A DNA stretch of 64,000 bases from Halisarca cf. caerulea (GCA_963170055.1 CAUJGJ010000397.1:9884301-9948300); one strand, 5' to 3'. Counted from the first letter of the stretch, positions 11,480-23,358 are shown. Notes: generated from the sequence alone by a model not told the origin. A program made the numbers and translations.

Positions 11480-11539
11480 CAAGTGATTCGAGTTTCCAGG
11501 GCTGTAGGCAGCCACAAATTTTTTAAACTTGAATCACTT
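11480..11539. repeat. 60-bp terminal hairpin, family A (copy 3, left end)
   Basis: CAAGTGATTCGAG...CTTGAATCACTT inverted repeat with an internal GGCTGTAGGCAGCC core. It is followed by the ATTCTCTATTATAAGACTTT block and (TA)n as in the other copies. This is the left part of a hairpin-ended element whose right part lies at 15604-15675, split by the hAT insertion. Confidence 0.75.
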
Positions 11540-11606
11540 ATATTAATTCTCTATTATAAGACTTTTCTTCAAATGTATATATATTATATATATATATATA
11601 TATATA

Positions 11607-14600
11607 CAGGGGCGTATCCAGGATTTAGCTCAGGGGGGGTCCTGGGTGACTGGGTGCTATATACTACATAGTATGTATATATAAGATAATACTATAATAC
11701 CATCAATCACAACGTTACAACATAACATATGTACCATAGTAGAACCCAAGCATCAAATAAAGATAGGCATGCAGGAGTGAACTCAACAATGATAATTATG
11801 TGTGTTCAAATACTGCAATGAATACTCTAGATCTGCTTAGCTGGAGTCAATCCTCTAAAAGGTTCATCATTTCCATTCTTCCGCAGGTAGGTTACATGCA
11901 CATCGAGCAGCTAAGGGGCGTTTCTGTGGCTTCACACATTGCAATCAATTTGCATTTCATTATTGAGCTATGATCAGGTGCAGTTTGCATGAATATTCAC
12001 AATGCATTTTGATCATTTAGCAAGCCAAGTTGAATTCGAGCACATGTAAGTCTCAAACGTCTCCAGTTCTTCTTTTTTTCGAAATTTTGGACACGTTTTG
12101 TTACTTTCCATCCAATTTCACTTCGAATTCTAGCAAAGGCTTTGCATATGAAAATCTGTATACTTTCGCAACTATACGTTCACGAGTAACTGTCACCTGA
12201 CGTCCGTGTGACTGTAGCTAGAAGAAGAGTGTTTTGGACTACTAGATTTCTTCTCAAAATGTGGAGATGAAAACCACCCTCTGGGGCTTTGAGAATTTAC
12301 AAGCTTGTTAACAAAAGGTAAGACTAACTTTTCACTGTAGGTCCTTGTAAAAGTTTGTTCCTTTCGTCTTAAGTGCACGTGTTTGTAAAATATTTCTCTG
12401 AAAAGAACAGAAAAGCCTACACATCTCAGGAACGAAGTGGAATTTCTTGAGGCCCTACAGTGAAAAGTTGGCTACTTTTCCAAAGAACTCTTCGCCGTAG
12501 ATAACTTGTCTCCACACAATCTTTAAGTACTCCGTGTTTTGGGATGAAGTTAAAATCATATACATCAAATCAGTTCCAATTTTTCCCTTCAATACATTAG
12601 TTAGAAGTAAACAAAGTACAGAAATGGGGGATTAAATGTTCAAACAACTTTCTTTTATCTTCGTTTCCCCACATTATCCATTGCCCATGAAGAAAAAGGG
12701 GGTGTATTTCGGACCAACATATACGGCGGCCATTTTGAAGTTTCCTCTATGTGCACATAACTCACCTGCGTCGTGGATGTCGTCTACCAAACTCATTGAT
12801 GGCTGCTGAAATATCAATGGGGATGTCCCGACGTATACCTATAAGACTGAGTCCTGTTAGCCTTTGTGTGCTCATGGATGAACAGAATGCTGTTTTTGTT
12901 TGTTTAGTCCACTGAACGACCTTTAAGCAGAACAACTGGTAACTGGCAGAGTACACAAGATGCTAATAAGAGCTCTGATGTTTGGGTACATTGCAGTAGC
13001 ATGTCAGATAGCAGCAGTAGGACTAGATGGTAAACTATTTTCCCCATGTTCTCTCAGATGACTCTTCCACTTTACTTGCCAACAGTCTAACTCACTGCTG
13101 GGACATTCAGGTGATGGAAGATCTGCTCTGTACATATCAGCAAGTTTGCCAACCTTAGTGGCACATTCATCTGTTGTTAGAGTCACAACAACAGATGGTA
13201 CAACAGACAAACCCAATAAAGCAGCTTGCTAATGGCTACTAAAGCATGACTGCATTTCAGAAAGCAAGTGGTCAACAAACGGTATGGATATTGAACGGCG
13301 ATAGTAGTCATAAGGAGAATCAGCAGGGATGTTGCTTCGATGACTTTGGTGGCTGCATATTCGTGGAAGTGAAGGTTGTGTATCTACTTCTGAACACATC
13401 TTTTCGACATCACTAAACCAGCTAGAATGGTGTGTGCTAATGTTATCTCTTACACTCTGTAGTGCTGTTACCACATTGTTTATCTCCTCTACTGCTGTAA
13501 TGATGTCTTTGGTTTCTCCCTGAAGATTTGAAGTAAGGCCCGGAGATAATTTAGGCAGTGGTTGGTAATAACCAGCAAAGAAAGAAAATCAGTGGTGGTG
13601 ATAGCTAGTTACAGGCTTCTTGCATCAGTGAGTGAATCTGAACTCCACAAACGTGGACCATCATTGCAGATTTTTTCCATGCAAGCAACACTTGATTGGT
13701 GTAGTAAGCGAAAAATTTCAATGGAGTCAATTTGCTGAATCCATCTTTGTCCTACAAAGATCCTTTGATTTAAGAACTCGTGATGCAGGCTGTGTATCTT
13801 GTATTGCTTCCTCAAGAGCCCTCTGTCGTTTAGGGTGAGCATCAAAAAACTGATAAACTCTGCCGACAACACCCATCATGTTTCAAACACTAGTGATCTG
13901 TAATGACTTCACAATAGCAAGATTAAGGCAGTGTGAAGCACTGTGAAGGTATAGTGCCAAGGGATGATCTGAAGCTGTAAGAGCTGCTACACCGTTTACT
14001 AATCCTGCCATGTTGCCAGCTTCATCATATGATTGGCCTCGAAGATTGGAGAGATCTAAACCAAATGACTGCAAGCAGCTTGTGACCTTATCAGCTAAGT
14101 CACGACCAGCAATTCCAGTGTCACATTCAAAAAACCCAACTAGATCTTCTCGAACTAAAAGAGAGTCATTGTCTATGTATCTCAGAACAAGACTCAACTG
14201 TTCCTTGTTAGATATATCTGTGACCTCATCAGCTATCACACTTCATGATAATTTTGTTTCTGATTTGACTAGCAAGAACGTCAATGACTTCGTTTTGGAT
14301 AACTGAAGAGGTATTAGTAGCATTTCGTGGTGCTAAAGCAAGATGATCACCTAAAACGGTGTCACCTGCATCCACTCTAAAACTCAGAAGAGCTCGGAAA
14401 TTGCCATGGTTCTCAATATCTAAGGGATCTTTCTCTATGTTAGTAACATTATCACAGTGGCCACGCAAAGCAATATTGTGGCATCCACAAAATTCTATAG
14501 TTTTGAAAATGGATGCTAGATTTTGATGGTTTGAAGCAATCCGATCTGCTAAGGCTTGGCTGAGTCTATGGCATATGTCTGGCTGCTGATTTGCCATTAC

Positions 14601-15603
14601 TTTCATGAATTCTTCAGCTTTAACAACAGCGTCTATGTGGTATCCCTTGTCTGCATGCTTCCGCAATACTCCCAAAGCTTTCTCAAACCTTGTCAAAGGT
14701 TGACTCACCAGTGTTCCAGGACTTGAGCCTTGGTATCCAGAAGAAGCAAAGAGAACACAGGAGAGACAAAACCCCCATTTGCTTGTTTGCTGTAAACAAG
14801 CCAAGGAAACTTTAAGAGCCACTGGTACTGAAAGGAATGGCCTTTGCTACCCTCGGGAAAACTGTAGTTAACTCCTGGCTTGAAGTGGTTCACTAACAAG
14901 TTGTATTTTTTATCTGAATTAAGTGATTCTGACTCTATAAAGCTTGCTATACCACTGGGACTGTTTTCAGAGGTAGCTACGCTAATATCCTGGCACTTTG
15001 CTGCAGGAATACTGTCATCTTCATCACTACTGCACATTTCATCACTAATGTCTTCAGTGGATGCACCATAAACATCAATGGAAGTACACAGTTGCTTTTC
15101 TGGAAATACAACATGAGAAGAGTACTGATGTTTATTGTATCTATCTAGAGTCATGTACTTAACTATTTGCTATGAAGGAACACCACTGTACCTGAAACAA
15201 TGCTTAAACTTGATGGCGTCTCCTCTTGACCTGAAGAGGTAGCTGCTGGTGGCCGTCCCTGGGTTGTTGTTTCTTTTAAGAACTTCAAGAGAGACATTTT
15301 CAATTTTTAAGCCATATTGCACAATCTAGCTACTGATGTCATCAAAATGGCCACCAATTATTTGACCCTAACCCTGTCTTTGAGATAGCTAAAATGAAGG
15401 GATATGTGAACGAAAATAGATAATTTGCTCCTTTTACAGCTCTGTATATTGGTTACTTAAATCAATTGTATTTTTACAAATTAGGTACACAGACTCGATA
15501 TTTAATTCAGTTTGTTAGTGTTACTGAGTAGTCACTGATATTAGGGGTCTGAGCCTCAGGGGGGTGCTTGAGCACCCTGAGCACCCCCCTCAATACGCCC
15601 CTG
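11607..15603 (-). mobile_element. hAT transposon inserted into (TA)n of a hairpin-ended element
   Basis: Starts CAGGGGCGTATCCAGG at 11607 and ends with the complement of CAGGGGCGTATTGAGG at 15603, giving 11-bp perfect inverted ends of hAT type. Both flanks are TA-dinucleotide repeat, so the expected 8-bp duplication is compatible but cannot be placed. It carries a decayed transposase on the minus strand. 11640-12760 holds no other gene. Confidence 0.8.
12762..15297 (-). pseudogene. hAT transposase (ZMYM / DUF4371 type), frameshifted
   Basis: A short first exon starts at ATG 15297 (MSLLKFLKETTTQGRP) and ends at 15192 with a GT donor. The following minus-strand segments give the full order of a DUF4371 hAT transposase: a TTF-type zinc finger (WLLKFPWLVYS..NGG then FCLSCVLF), a region with NIALRGHCDN, NFRALLSFRVDAGD and ATNTSSVIQNEVID, then MIADEVTDISNKEQLSLVLR, LRGQSYDEAGNMAGLVNG and HSASHCLNLA. 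The C-terminal dimerisation part (YYRRSISIPFVDHL, then STQRLTGLSLIGIRRD and INEFGRRHPRR) ends near 12762. Frames change at least four times (near 14770 in a G run, near 14235, near 13885, and within 13750-13870), so the gene is dead as read. Confidence 0.85.
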
Positions 15604-15675
15604 ATATATATATGTACATTGGACGAGTGTTGCACACCGGAAGTCCAAATGAAAACAATATAGGGGCTGCCCCTA
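15604..15675 (+). repeat. Family A element, copy 3, right end
   Basis: The GGACGAGTGTTGCACACCGG, AGTCCAAATGAAAACAATA and TAGGGGCTGCCCCTA blocks match the right ends at 23549-23620 and 40801-40868. Here the end hairpin is shortened. Confidence 0.75.
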
Positions 15676-15974
15676 AAAATGATAGCAATGGCATAGGCAT
15701 CATCATTATTCTCAGTTTCAGCCTGCACCTGTAGCAACTGTCCCACAACAGGAGTCCAAATAGACTTGAAAACATGGTGTCCTCACACTGAACTTCCCAG
15801 TTGGAAGCTTTCCTCATCTGATTCTAAACTTGTGGCCATCTTTACACATGCAAGGTGTGCTGCAATTAGAGTGCAACTTATACTCCAGTGAATATAGAAA
15901 TTTGTTTTCATTACCATATTTTAGGGATGTGACTTATACTCAGGTGCAACTTATACTCCAGCAAATATGGTATA

Positions 15975-15999
<25 letters not shown>

Positions 16000-16021
<22 letters not shown>

Positions 16022-16099
16022 TGTATATATCCATATAAAGGCCGGGCTCAAATAGAGGCCAGAGCTCGAATAGAGGCCGGTGGTCTAGGGGTACTTTCT
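16000..16099 (+). repeat. Left terminal region of a pogo/Tigger-like element
   Basis: After a (TA)n tract (15967-16021) come repeats of AATAGAGGCC. The same motif continues at 19330-19350 on the other side of piggyBac 2. This indicates that one element's 5' region was split by the piggyBac insertion. Confidence 0.55.
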
Positions 16100-19000
16100 T
16101 TAACCCTCCTACCCTCTTCTGTTGCTTTGAAGCAACAAATTTCCAGAATTTTTGTAGCTCGAACGGAAGCGCCCACACCGTCATGTTTTACACCATTAGA
16201 AAGCTGATCATCTGGAGAATTGAATGATAGAGTAAAACCCTGTCATTTCTCCAGGTAAGCTACGCTAGCCCACTTTTCGCAACTGTTACTTTTTTTAGCT
16301 TCAATTTCGCAAAACTCCGAGTAATTTCAGTAATTTTGGTGAAACATTGCCGCTTGTAAAACACTTTTGACGATGGAACAGATACTTGCTCACTTGCAAG
16401 CAGAGAATTCGTCAGATGACGAAGACTCTTGTGAAAACGATTCGTTTCATAGGTATATTGGGGTGATTCTACCAGACTCAGATACCGAAACGGACCTTAG
16501 CGAGCCCATGTCTGCGGCAAACTGCACGTTTTCTGCTAACAACTCTCCGAGACAGCATGAGGACCGAGAAGTAGAGGAATTTGAGCCATATATTGATGCT
16601 CAGCACTTTATTGAGACACCAAATACGAGTGCTGAATTCATAAAAAAGCTTTTAGATTCTATGTGCAAAACAGTTGCAAACCGAATCGAACTGCCATCTC
16701 TTTGCAGACCAGATTCAAGTGATCCGATAGATTGCCTGACTCAGGAGGACATATAGGATGTCTATCATTCTATGAGTGTCAATGGCCGAAATGTAGATCC
16801 TTGGGAAAGCTCAAGCACTGAAGAATCCACCAGTGAATGTGAATCTTCTGATGAACAAGATGAAGTAAGCTCCGATACAAGCACAGAGGATAGCCTGCAT
16901 GAACTATCACCAACAGATCAGTCATCTTCTGAGGATGAAGTGGAGCATAACATAACACCCACAGACCAGTCATCTTCCGAGGAAGAAGTGCCAGGAAATA
17001 CTAATACTAGGCGTGGCGGATGTGTCAGTGGGAGGGTAAGACAGACGAGAGGGTGTAGAGCACTTCGTGGACGATCACAAGTCCGTGGACAATCACAAAA
17101 CCGTGGACAAACACGAGGCTGTGGACAAGCACAGACAAGAAGAGCTCGTACAACTGACCGGTACACAGACCATATCCCTATATCAGCCAAGTCCATTGAT
17201 TTGACTGACATTGGCTTTCAGGAACCTGACGAATTTCACCCTATACGTTCTCCTGGACCCAAATTGCCTTCCGATGATTTAGCAGAGCTAAATTTATTCA
17301 ACTTGTTTATAGGTGTGGAAGTGTTGGAGCGATTGGTGAGTGCAACCAATGTATATGCGGAACAAAAAAAGGACCAGAGAAAAGCTATGAATAGACGTTT
17401 CAAGCTGTCTCCTCTCACAAATGAAGAAATGATGGCATACATTGGTGTACTCCTCCTACTCAGTATTAGTTCAGTTAGAAGTTACCGGCAAGCATGGGAT
17501 GTAAAGAGTTCACAGGTTGGTATAATCCACTATCCAACATACTGTTTGGTTCAGATGAATATACTGAGTATTCAAGTAAATTTTTTATTGTTTGCAATCT
17601 TTCTAGGTTCTTGTGCGCTTGTTAGATCTTATGCCGAGGAATCGTTTTGAAGCCCTCTCTTGTTTCTTTCATGTTGTAACAACTTATCTTCTTCAACGGA
17701 TCTCATGCTGGTGCATCAGATCCGTTGAAGAAGATAACTTCACGATTCCATCCGCACCAGGTGTCTGGAGTATTACCAACCTTTGCGGGAGTTGTCGATT
17801 GATGAGAGGATGGTTAAATCAAAGGCGCGAACACATTTTACACAATACATTAGGAATAAACCCACAAAATGGGGTTTTAAATATTGGGTTTTGGCTGATC
17901 CTACAGGGTATACTGTTGATTTTGACCTATACTGTGGCCAACACAGAACAAACCAACTTTCTGGACATGGCCTATCATATGACGTTGTAATGGAACTCTA
18001 CAAACCCTTCCAATTTCAGGGGTATTTTGCATTCTTCGACAACTTTTATACAAGTCCAGAACTGCTGAAAACTTTGAAAGAAAGAGGCATAGCCGCCACT
18101 GGCACTCTAAGGATAAATAGGCGTGGTGTTCCTGATGCTGTAAAAGAGCTGGTGAAAGTAGTGAATCGCAGGGATGTACCTAGAGGGGCAGGATTCTATG
18201 TACGGGAACCTGGTGCTTGTGAAGTATATGTTTGCTGGAAGGATAATGACTGTGTAACTGTACTTTCAAACTGTTACCCAGGTCATGCAGAAGGCACAGT
18301 AAAAAGGAGATCCAAAGATCAAGCATTGCAAGTTCCTCTACCATCCACCATCAAAAATTACAACAAATACATGGGTGGAGTGGACAAATCGGATCAGTTA
18401 ATTGGTTACCACCGTGTACTGCACCAAACGAAGAGATACTGGAAAACATTGTTTTATCACTTGCTTGAAATTGGGTTAACTAATGCATTTGTTTTATACA
18501 AATGGTTGCTAGTGCAGAAAAGTGGTAGTAAAATTCCAAATGAAAGTAAATTTTGGGATAAACTTGTGCTTGCCATTATTCAAAAGTACAGCTAGGCAGA
18601 TGGACCACAAATTACAGTGGAAGACTACAGAATACGTCATGGAAGTACATTTTACAAGAGCAAAAGTAGGTGTGTCTTATGCCAGAAGACCACACTTCGC
18701 AAATGCCCTGACTGCCCCTTCTCGCCCTCGCTATGTCAGGTGATGGACAGAAATTGCCACGAACTATGGCATTCTAATTCACACTCTAGTAAAAGATACC
18801 AGTGGTTCACTAAAAGAGGAAGGCTTTCTTTGAGGGCAGAGAGTGGAGTTTTGCCTCAGAAGGGAAGGGGACGGCCTGTAGGGGTGAAGACAAGAAAGTT
18901 GAAAAGAAGTTTTTTTACTTGGGATAGTTACTGTTTGTTCACAATTTGTCATATCATTAGGGATTTTTATTTTTCCTATAATTTACTTTCTGTATGTCAC

Positions 19001-19317
19001 ATAATCTTGTAATTAGTACCATTGGAAAGGAAATAAAGAGCTTTTTCCAATTATATGAATTTCGGCAGGCTACGATATTTCACAAGAGCTACAAAAATTG
19101 TGCAATCCAACTTTTTTGAACGGTCGTGAATTTTTAGGCGATTACGCAACCACTAGGCTATATTTTGCAATTTCGACACTTGCATCTTTTTCTGTGATTG
19201 CTTCTGAACAGATTGATACCTAATTTGAGATTTTTCCTTCATGTTGAAGCCTACAAAAGCCTTTATAGAAAGTCTTATAGTGAATATTCAAATGTATGGT
19301 GAGGGTAGGAGGGTTAA
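16100..19317 (+). mobile_element. piggyBac element 2, with TTAA ends
   Basis: TTAACCCTCCTACCCTC at 16100-16116 and its exact complement at 19301-19317 form perfect 17-bp ends including the TTAA duplication. The palindrome GTTGCTTTGAAGCAAC (16121-16136) lies 4 bp inside the left end, the same spacing as in element 1 (at its right end). 3218 bp long. Confidence 0.94.
16373..19012 (+). pseudogene. piggyBac transposase 2, interrupted
   Basis: ATG 16373 opens an acidic N-terminal ORF (stop at 16756). A second ORF from 16772 carries acidic and Arg/Gly repeats, and then the DDE core begins (PDEFHPIRSPGPKLPSDD). A 91-bp intron (17516-17606) follows MKSSQ-type sequence, and the next exon starts VLVRLLDLMPRNRFEALSCF. 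Catalytic segments LSIDERMVKSKART, FFDNFYTSPEL and NKYMGGVDKSDQL are intact within 17783-18595. A stop and a frame change at 18595-18617 separate the Cys-rich C-terminal domain (CVLCQ...CPDCPFSPSLCQ). A near-perfect hairpin at 17681-17740 breaks the reading frame just before YQPLRELSIDERM. At least three lesions make this copy non-functional as read. Confidence 0.88.
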
Positions 19318-19460
19318 TAGAAGCCAGGGTCCCAAATAGAGGCCTGGTCTGAATATAGACCGGGTCTTGGATGAAGGGCGGGTCTAGCGATATGGGTCGA
19401 GTGCACCTCTCGCCACGCAGTATCTTGTGAACTTCAAGCGCTGTAGCTGCAGGAACTGGA

Positions 19461-20436
19461 ATGTGTAAGAGAAGGTCGTATAATTTCTCCCTCAAATTAA
19501 AAGCCATGGAATGTGCTGAAAAGAATAGTAAGGAAGCAGGCGTGCAAAAGATGGTTGTTGACCCAAAGAGAATTCGTAAGTGGTGTAAGCAGAAGGAGGC
19601 ATTGGTCAGTTTCAAGAAGAAGGGAGCGGCCTCACAAAAGCAATAATAATGTAGAGCCGGAAGAAAGGCATTAGATACTGACATGGAGGAGGCCTTGTTC
19701 GATTGGATTGTGGACCTACTTGGTCACAACCATTGTGTGTCACGCAAAATGATTCAAATGCAAGCCAAATCGGTGTCAAGTGCACCAGAATTCCGTGCCA
19801 GTAAGGGTTAGTTTCATTATAACTTTAAATTTAAGTGTGAAATGTTTGTGTATAGCTTACAATGTACATTAACCAATACAAATGGCATCCTATGCAGTTA
19901 ATATGATTATCAATCATCTATCTGCATCCAGGTTGACGTCGCCATTTTATGAAATGCAAGGGGTTATCACTTCGTCGCAAGACCACTGTGAGCCAAACAG
20001 TACCTGCTGACTGCATTCCAAAACTGGTGAGCCTTATCACGCGACTGCAAGCTCTACAGATACATCACCTTTATCCACCAGACTGTAACTTTGCAATGGA
20101 TGAGACAGCATGCTGGATGGACATGCCATCCAATACCACTGTTACACTACGTGGTGAACGCTCAGTGCCACTGAAGTCAACAGTGCATGAGAAAAACCAT
20201 TTCACAGTTATTCTCACAGCACGTGCTAATGGTACCAAGTCAAAGTCCTTTATTGTATTCAAAGACAAGGGCACAAGGCTTATTAAAGATCTCCAACAAC
20301 CCCTGCAATTGTTGTACGATTCAGCCCTAATGGATGAATGAATGATGCACTTACCATTGAGTACCTACGCTGTGTTATTGGTGCTTTTTCATTCAGCAAA
20401 TGACTTCTTGTGTGGGACACATACCATTGTATATGC
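19461..20436 (+). pseudogene. pogo/Tigger-like (DDE_1) transposase, broken
   Basis: From ATG 19461 the sequence reads KRRSYNFSLKLKAMECAEKN and RIRKWCKQKE, the N-terminal helix-turn-helix of pogo/jerky-type transposases. After two stops it continues with GRKALDTDMEEALFDWIVD and VSRKMIQMQAK in the same frame. A probable intron ends near 19931. LSLRRKTTV, then FAMDETACWMDMPSNTT (first catalytic Asp), then FIVFKDKGTRL follow. After a further frameshift come VVRFSPNG-stop-MNDALTIEYLR and LLVWDTYHC (second Asp region), where homology fades near 20436. In-frame stops replace expected Trp or Arg codons. The copy is decayed and its 3' third is missing. Confidence 0.8.
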
Positions 20437-21323
20437 ACATAACTATACAATAAATACATTATTATTAAAACAGTAAATAATGAACTGTTATAGTGAATAC
20501 AGTTTAGCAGGCCTAGTGCAGCCGCTGTTTGCTTACTGTTTCCTACATGGGGAAAAGTAGAAAGATAATAATAATGACATTTCACCAGTAACAGCTTCTT
20601 AGAATGACCGTCTTATTCTTAGAAAGGCTGTCTGCCATTGTAAATTGCATAGACTGAGTCTATTTCTCATGCTGAGTCAGCCTGCAGGCTGATATCCGAA
20701 GAAATGATTGTATACCATACCAGAAGAATGATAAATGACAAAAGTTGGCCATACTATATGGTAAATATAGAGTAAAATTTTGATTTAAATATCAAGTATA
20801 TATAAATCAACTGTACATCCTAAAGAATTGGTCATAAACATGTGTATTATAGAGTGTCCATGGTTCAGGTTCAGATTTTCTCTTGAACTTGACTGGCAAG
20901 TACTGTAAATTCGACATCGTTGTCCTTCCTTCCATAAGTTATGGTGTTTCTGCCTACCCGCAGGGCACAAACTGCAATGATGTCTGCAAAGGACATAAAA
21001 GAATGCAAAATAATGGATATCGATCTTATTATAGTCACCTATAGGCACCTATTGCATATACATGCATGGGACACAACTTTGTGAACCAGATGATTAGTTA
21101 CTCCACGTACTGCAGGTTATAATCATAGTTTGTTTCTATGAGAGCAATAATACTATATACAGTGCACAAATTTGTGAACTAGAATTTGGCAGTGCACGTG
21201 ACTATGTTTGTTGTTTGTCACACTATTGTTTTCAAAACATTAATACTATTCTATACAGAGTATGGTACCTGCATGATGCTTCTCAGTTTATCTATTTCTA
21301 AAGAGTGTATAAAAACCATTTAA
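20437..21323. other. Non-coding stretch, nothing recognised
   Basis: AT-rich sequence without a convincing ORF, splice-bounded exon or repeat pair. It could be 3' flank of gene 1 on the minus strand. Confidence 0.5.
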
Positions 21324-21600
21324 CAAGCGATTCGAGTTTAAAAAAACTCGTGGGCCGCCTACGGTCCTGGAAACTCGAATCGCTTGGAAATCGTTGTTAT
21401 TGACTAAAATAATAATTCGAAGAACTCTTCTGGTCTAAAAGACTCTTCGCTGATAAAATCAGGAGCAAACGAATAAATTTCACCGAAATCTTATGTACCG
21501 ACTTCGCGTCTGCCATGTTGTTGACATATATATATATATACATATATATATATAGACATCGTTCCGGACGTTCCGGACACTTCCGGTGAAAGTAAAAATA
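21324..21600. repeat. Repeat family B, copy 1: hairpin + (TA)n + CCGGAAGT end
   Basis: Begins with a 63-bp inverted repeat (CAAGCGATTCGAG...CTCGAATCGCTTG, 21324-21386). A spacer containing ACTCTTCGCTGATAAAATCA and GTCTGCCATGTTGTTGACA follows, then (TA)n at 21527-21556. It ends with GTTCCGGACGTTCCGGACAC, TTCCGGTGAAAGT. The architecture parallels family A elements (hairpin, spacer, TA tract, CCGGAAGT block) but the spacer differs. Copy 2 is at 9470-9700 in inverted orientation. Confidence 0.6.
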
Positions 21601-21753
21601 ATATAGGGTAAAATGGTAAAATGATGTAGGATTGACACAGGACCATGCAAAAAGGCATTACCAAAAAAGGATTCTCCAAAAACACTTGGAACAAGGGTGA
21701 GTTGAAGAACAGGTGCAGGGCTAGATGGGCAAAGGCAAGACAGGCATAGAGCT

Positions 21754-21972
21754 AGACGAGCATAGGGCTACACATACATCATGAGGCTAGACGGGTATAG
21801 GGCTAGACAGAGTTTAGTTGGACTGAGTGCACACTGTATAAATTCCTACATCCCACATGTGCGCTGCGGGATGTAGGAATTTGCACAGTGTACATGCACT
21901 CAGTCCACTTAAACTCTGTCTAGCCCTATATACCAGTCTAGTCTCATGTATGTGTAGACGTATGCTCGTCTT
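21754..21972. repeat. Large imperfect palindrome, about 219 bp
   Basis: Arms share, in inverted order, GACGAGCATA, ACACATACAT, CATGAG, GGCTAGACAGAGTTTA, GGACTGAGTGCA and AATTCCTACATCCC, around a short centre (ACATGTGCGCTGC). The left arm is preceded by short tandem GCTAGACG units. Confidence 0.8.
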
Positions 21973-22930
21973 CACATTTTTTAAAAGAGATAGCTTTTTT
22001 ACAAAGCTTTTAAACTACTTTTCCTTGTAGCTGGTGTGTCAAAATGCACCAAAATTTAATAACTATGGAATCACCATACCATTAGATTTTGGGCGAAAAT
22101 GAATTTTCGCTAATGTATGGTGGCCATGTTTTTCCGTGTCAATCTTACATATGGAGTACGGTAGTACTCCATAATAGTGTATGCATGATCACATCTATTA
22201 TTATAATATAAATTGTACCTTCATTGTCAGGTTCTTCAAAAACAGCTACTAAATCCTCCTTCAGGGTGAAGCCTTCTATGAGTCTTGTCCATAGCTGAGC
22301 TTTGCTGGAGTACACAAAGAAGTTTGTGGACAAAGGAGCTGAACAAGCTTCCACATGCTCTTTCCTGAGGACTCCATCAGAGGTTCAGCGGCCAATGACC
22401 AAGCATGTCACTGTTTGTGCAGGTATCAGACCTGAAAACAGTGATACAAGATACATATTATCAATACATTTAATAGTATCCAGCATCATATATAATAATT
22501 ATTGTATAAGCGTGAACATGCACTACAACTATTGCTAGCTATAGGATTATGCAAACTAACTTTGCAATGGTTCACCAAATTCATTGCACAGATAGATGGT
22601 GTTGGTCCCTTGAAGATGTGCATGGAATACATCTTCATATATTTTTGCCTTGTTAGGGCTGCACTGAGCAGCAACAGAGAAATGATCCATGCCCACAGAC
22701 CCTGACGTCGTGTTCAATTCTTTACACGTCCACACCAGAGTTTTGATGTCAGCTTCAGTAAGTTGATCATTCTGGTGGAAGAAAAACTATAATTGTGTGG
22801 ACAGCGAAGATAAAAGTAATTATTGGTATTATTATTGGGTATTAATATTAGTATTATTGTATACTCATCTAGCTAGATATGCATTGTAGCTATTATATAG
22901 CTATACGTATTATAGCTATACCTAGCTAGT

Positions 22931-23033
22931 CTCGCGTAGCCAGACCGCTTTCCCTTTCATTTTTACGGTTTTTTTTGATTATATAGCCCTATAATACTGA
23001 ATACAGTCATGTTATACATCTGGTTACGCGAGA
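22931..23033. repeat. Short MITE, about 103 bp (GTCTCGCGTAGCCAGA ends)
   Basis: Imperfect inverted ends GTCTCGCGTAGCCAGA and TCTGGTTACGCGAGAC. A related GGTCTCGCGTGA end appears near 23370. It sits in an intron of gene 1. Confidence 0.65.
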
Positions 23034-23267
23034 CCATTTTCTGGCACCATGGCAATTGCGCAATCTAGACACGCGGAAGATCCAGCTGTTTGTTTCACTG
23101 TACAGTACGTTAAATGTTTCTTTTATAATTAGGAACTTTCCTGCATGGGATTCGGATTTGATCATGATCTGACTCTGTCAGTCTTCTGGAATTGTTTTTG
23201 TAGGATCATTTTGTAGGTAGGTTAATTACAATAAGTTGGTTAATGATGCTTTATATTTGTTTCGTCG

Positions 23268-23358
23268 ACCAGACCGCCCTGTTTCTTTCACTTCGATATG
23301 CTTCGATCGGCCGATCGAAGATCAGGAGGCGGAGCAGGGTTTGGTTGACGACTAGCTT
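23268..23358. repeat. Imperfect palindrome with CTTCGATCGGCCGATCGAAG core
   Basis: GTCGACCAGACCGCCCTG opposes CAGGGTTTGGTTGACGAC. The centre contains a perfect 20-bp palindrome (about 23302-23321). Confidence 0.7.
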
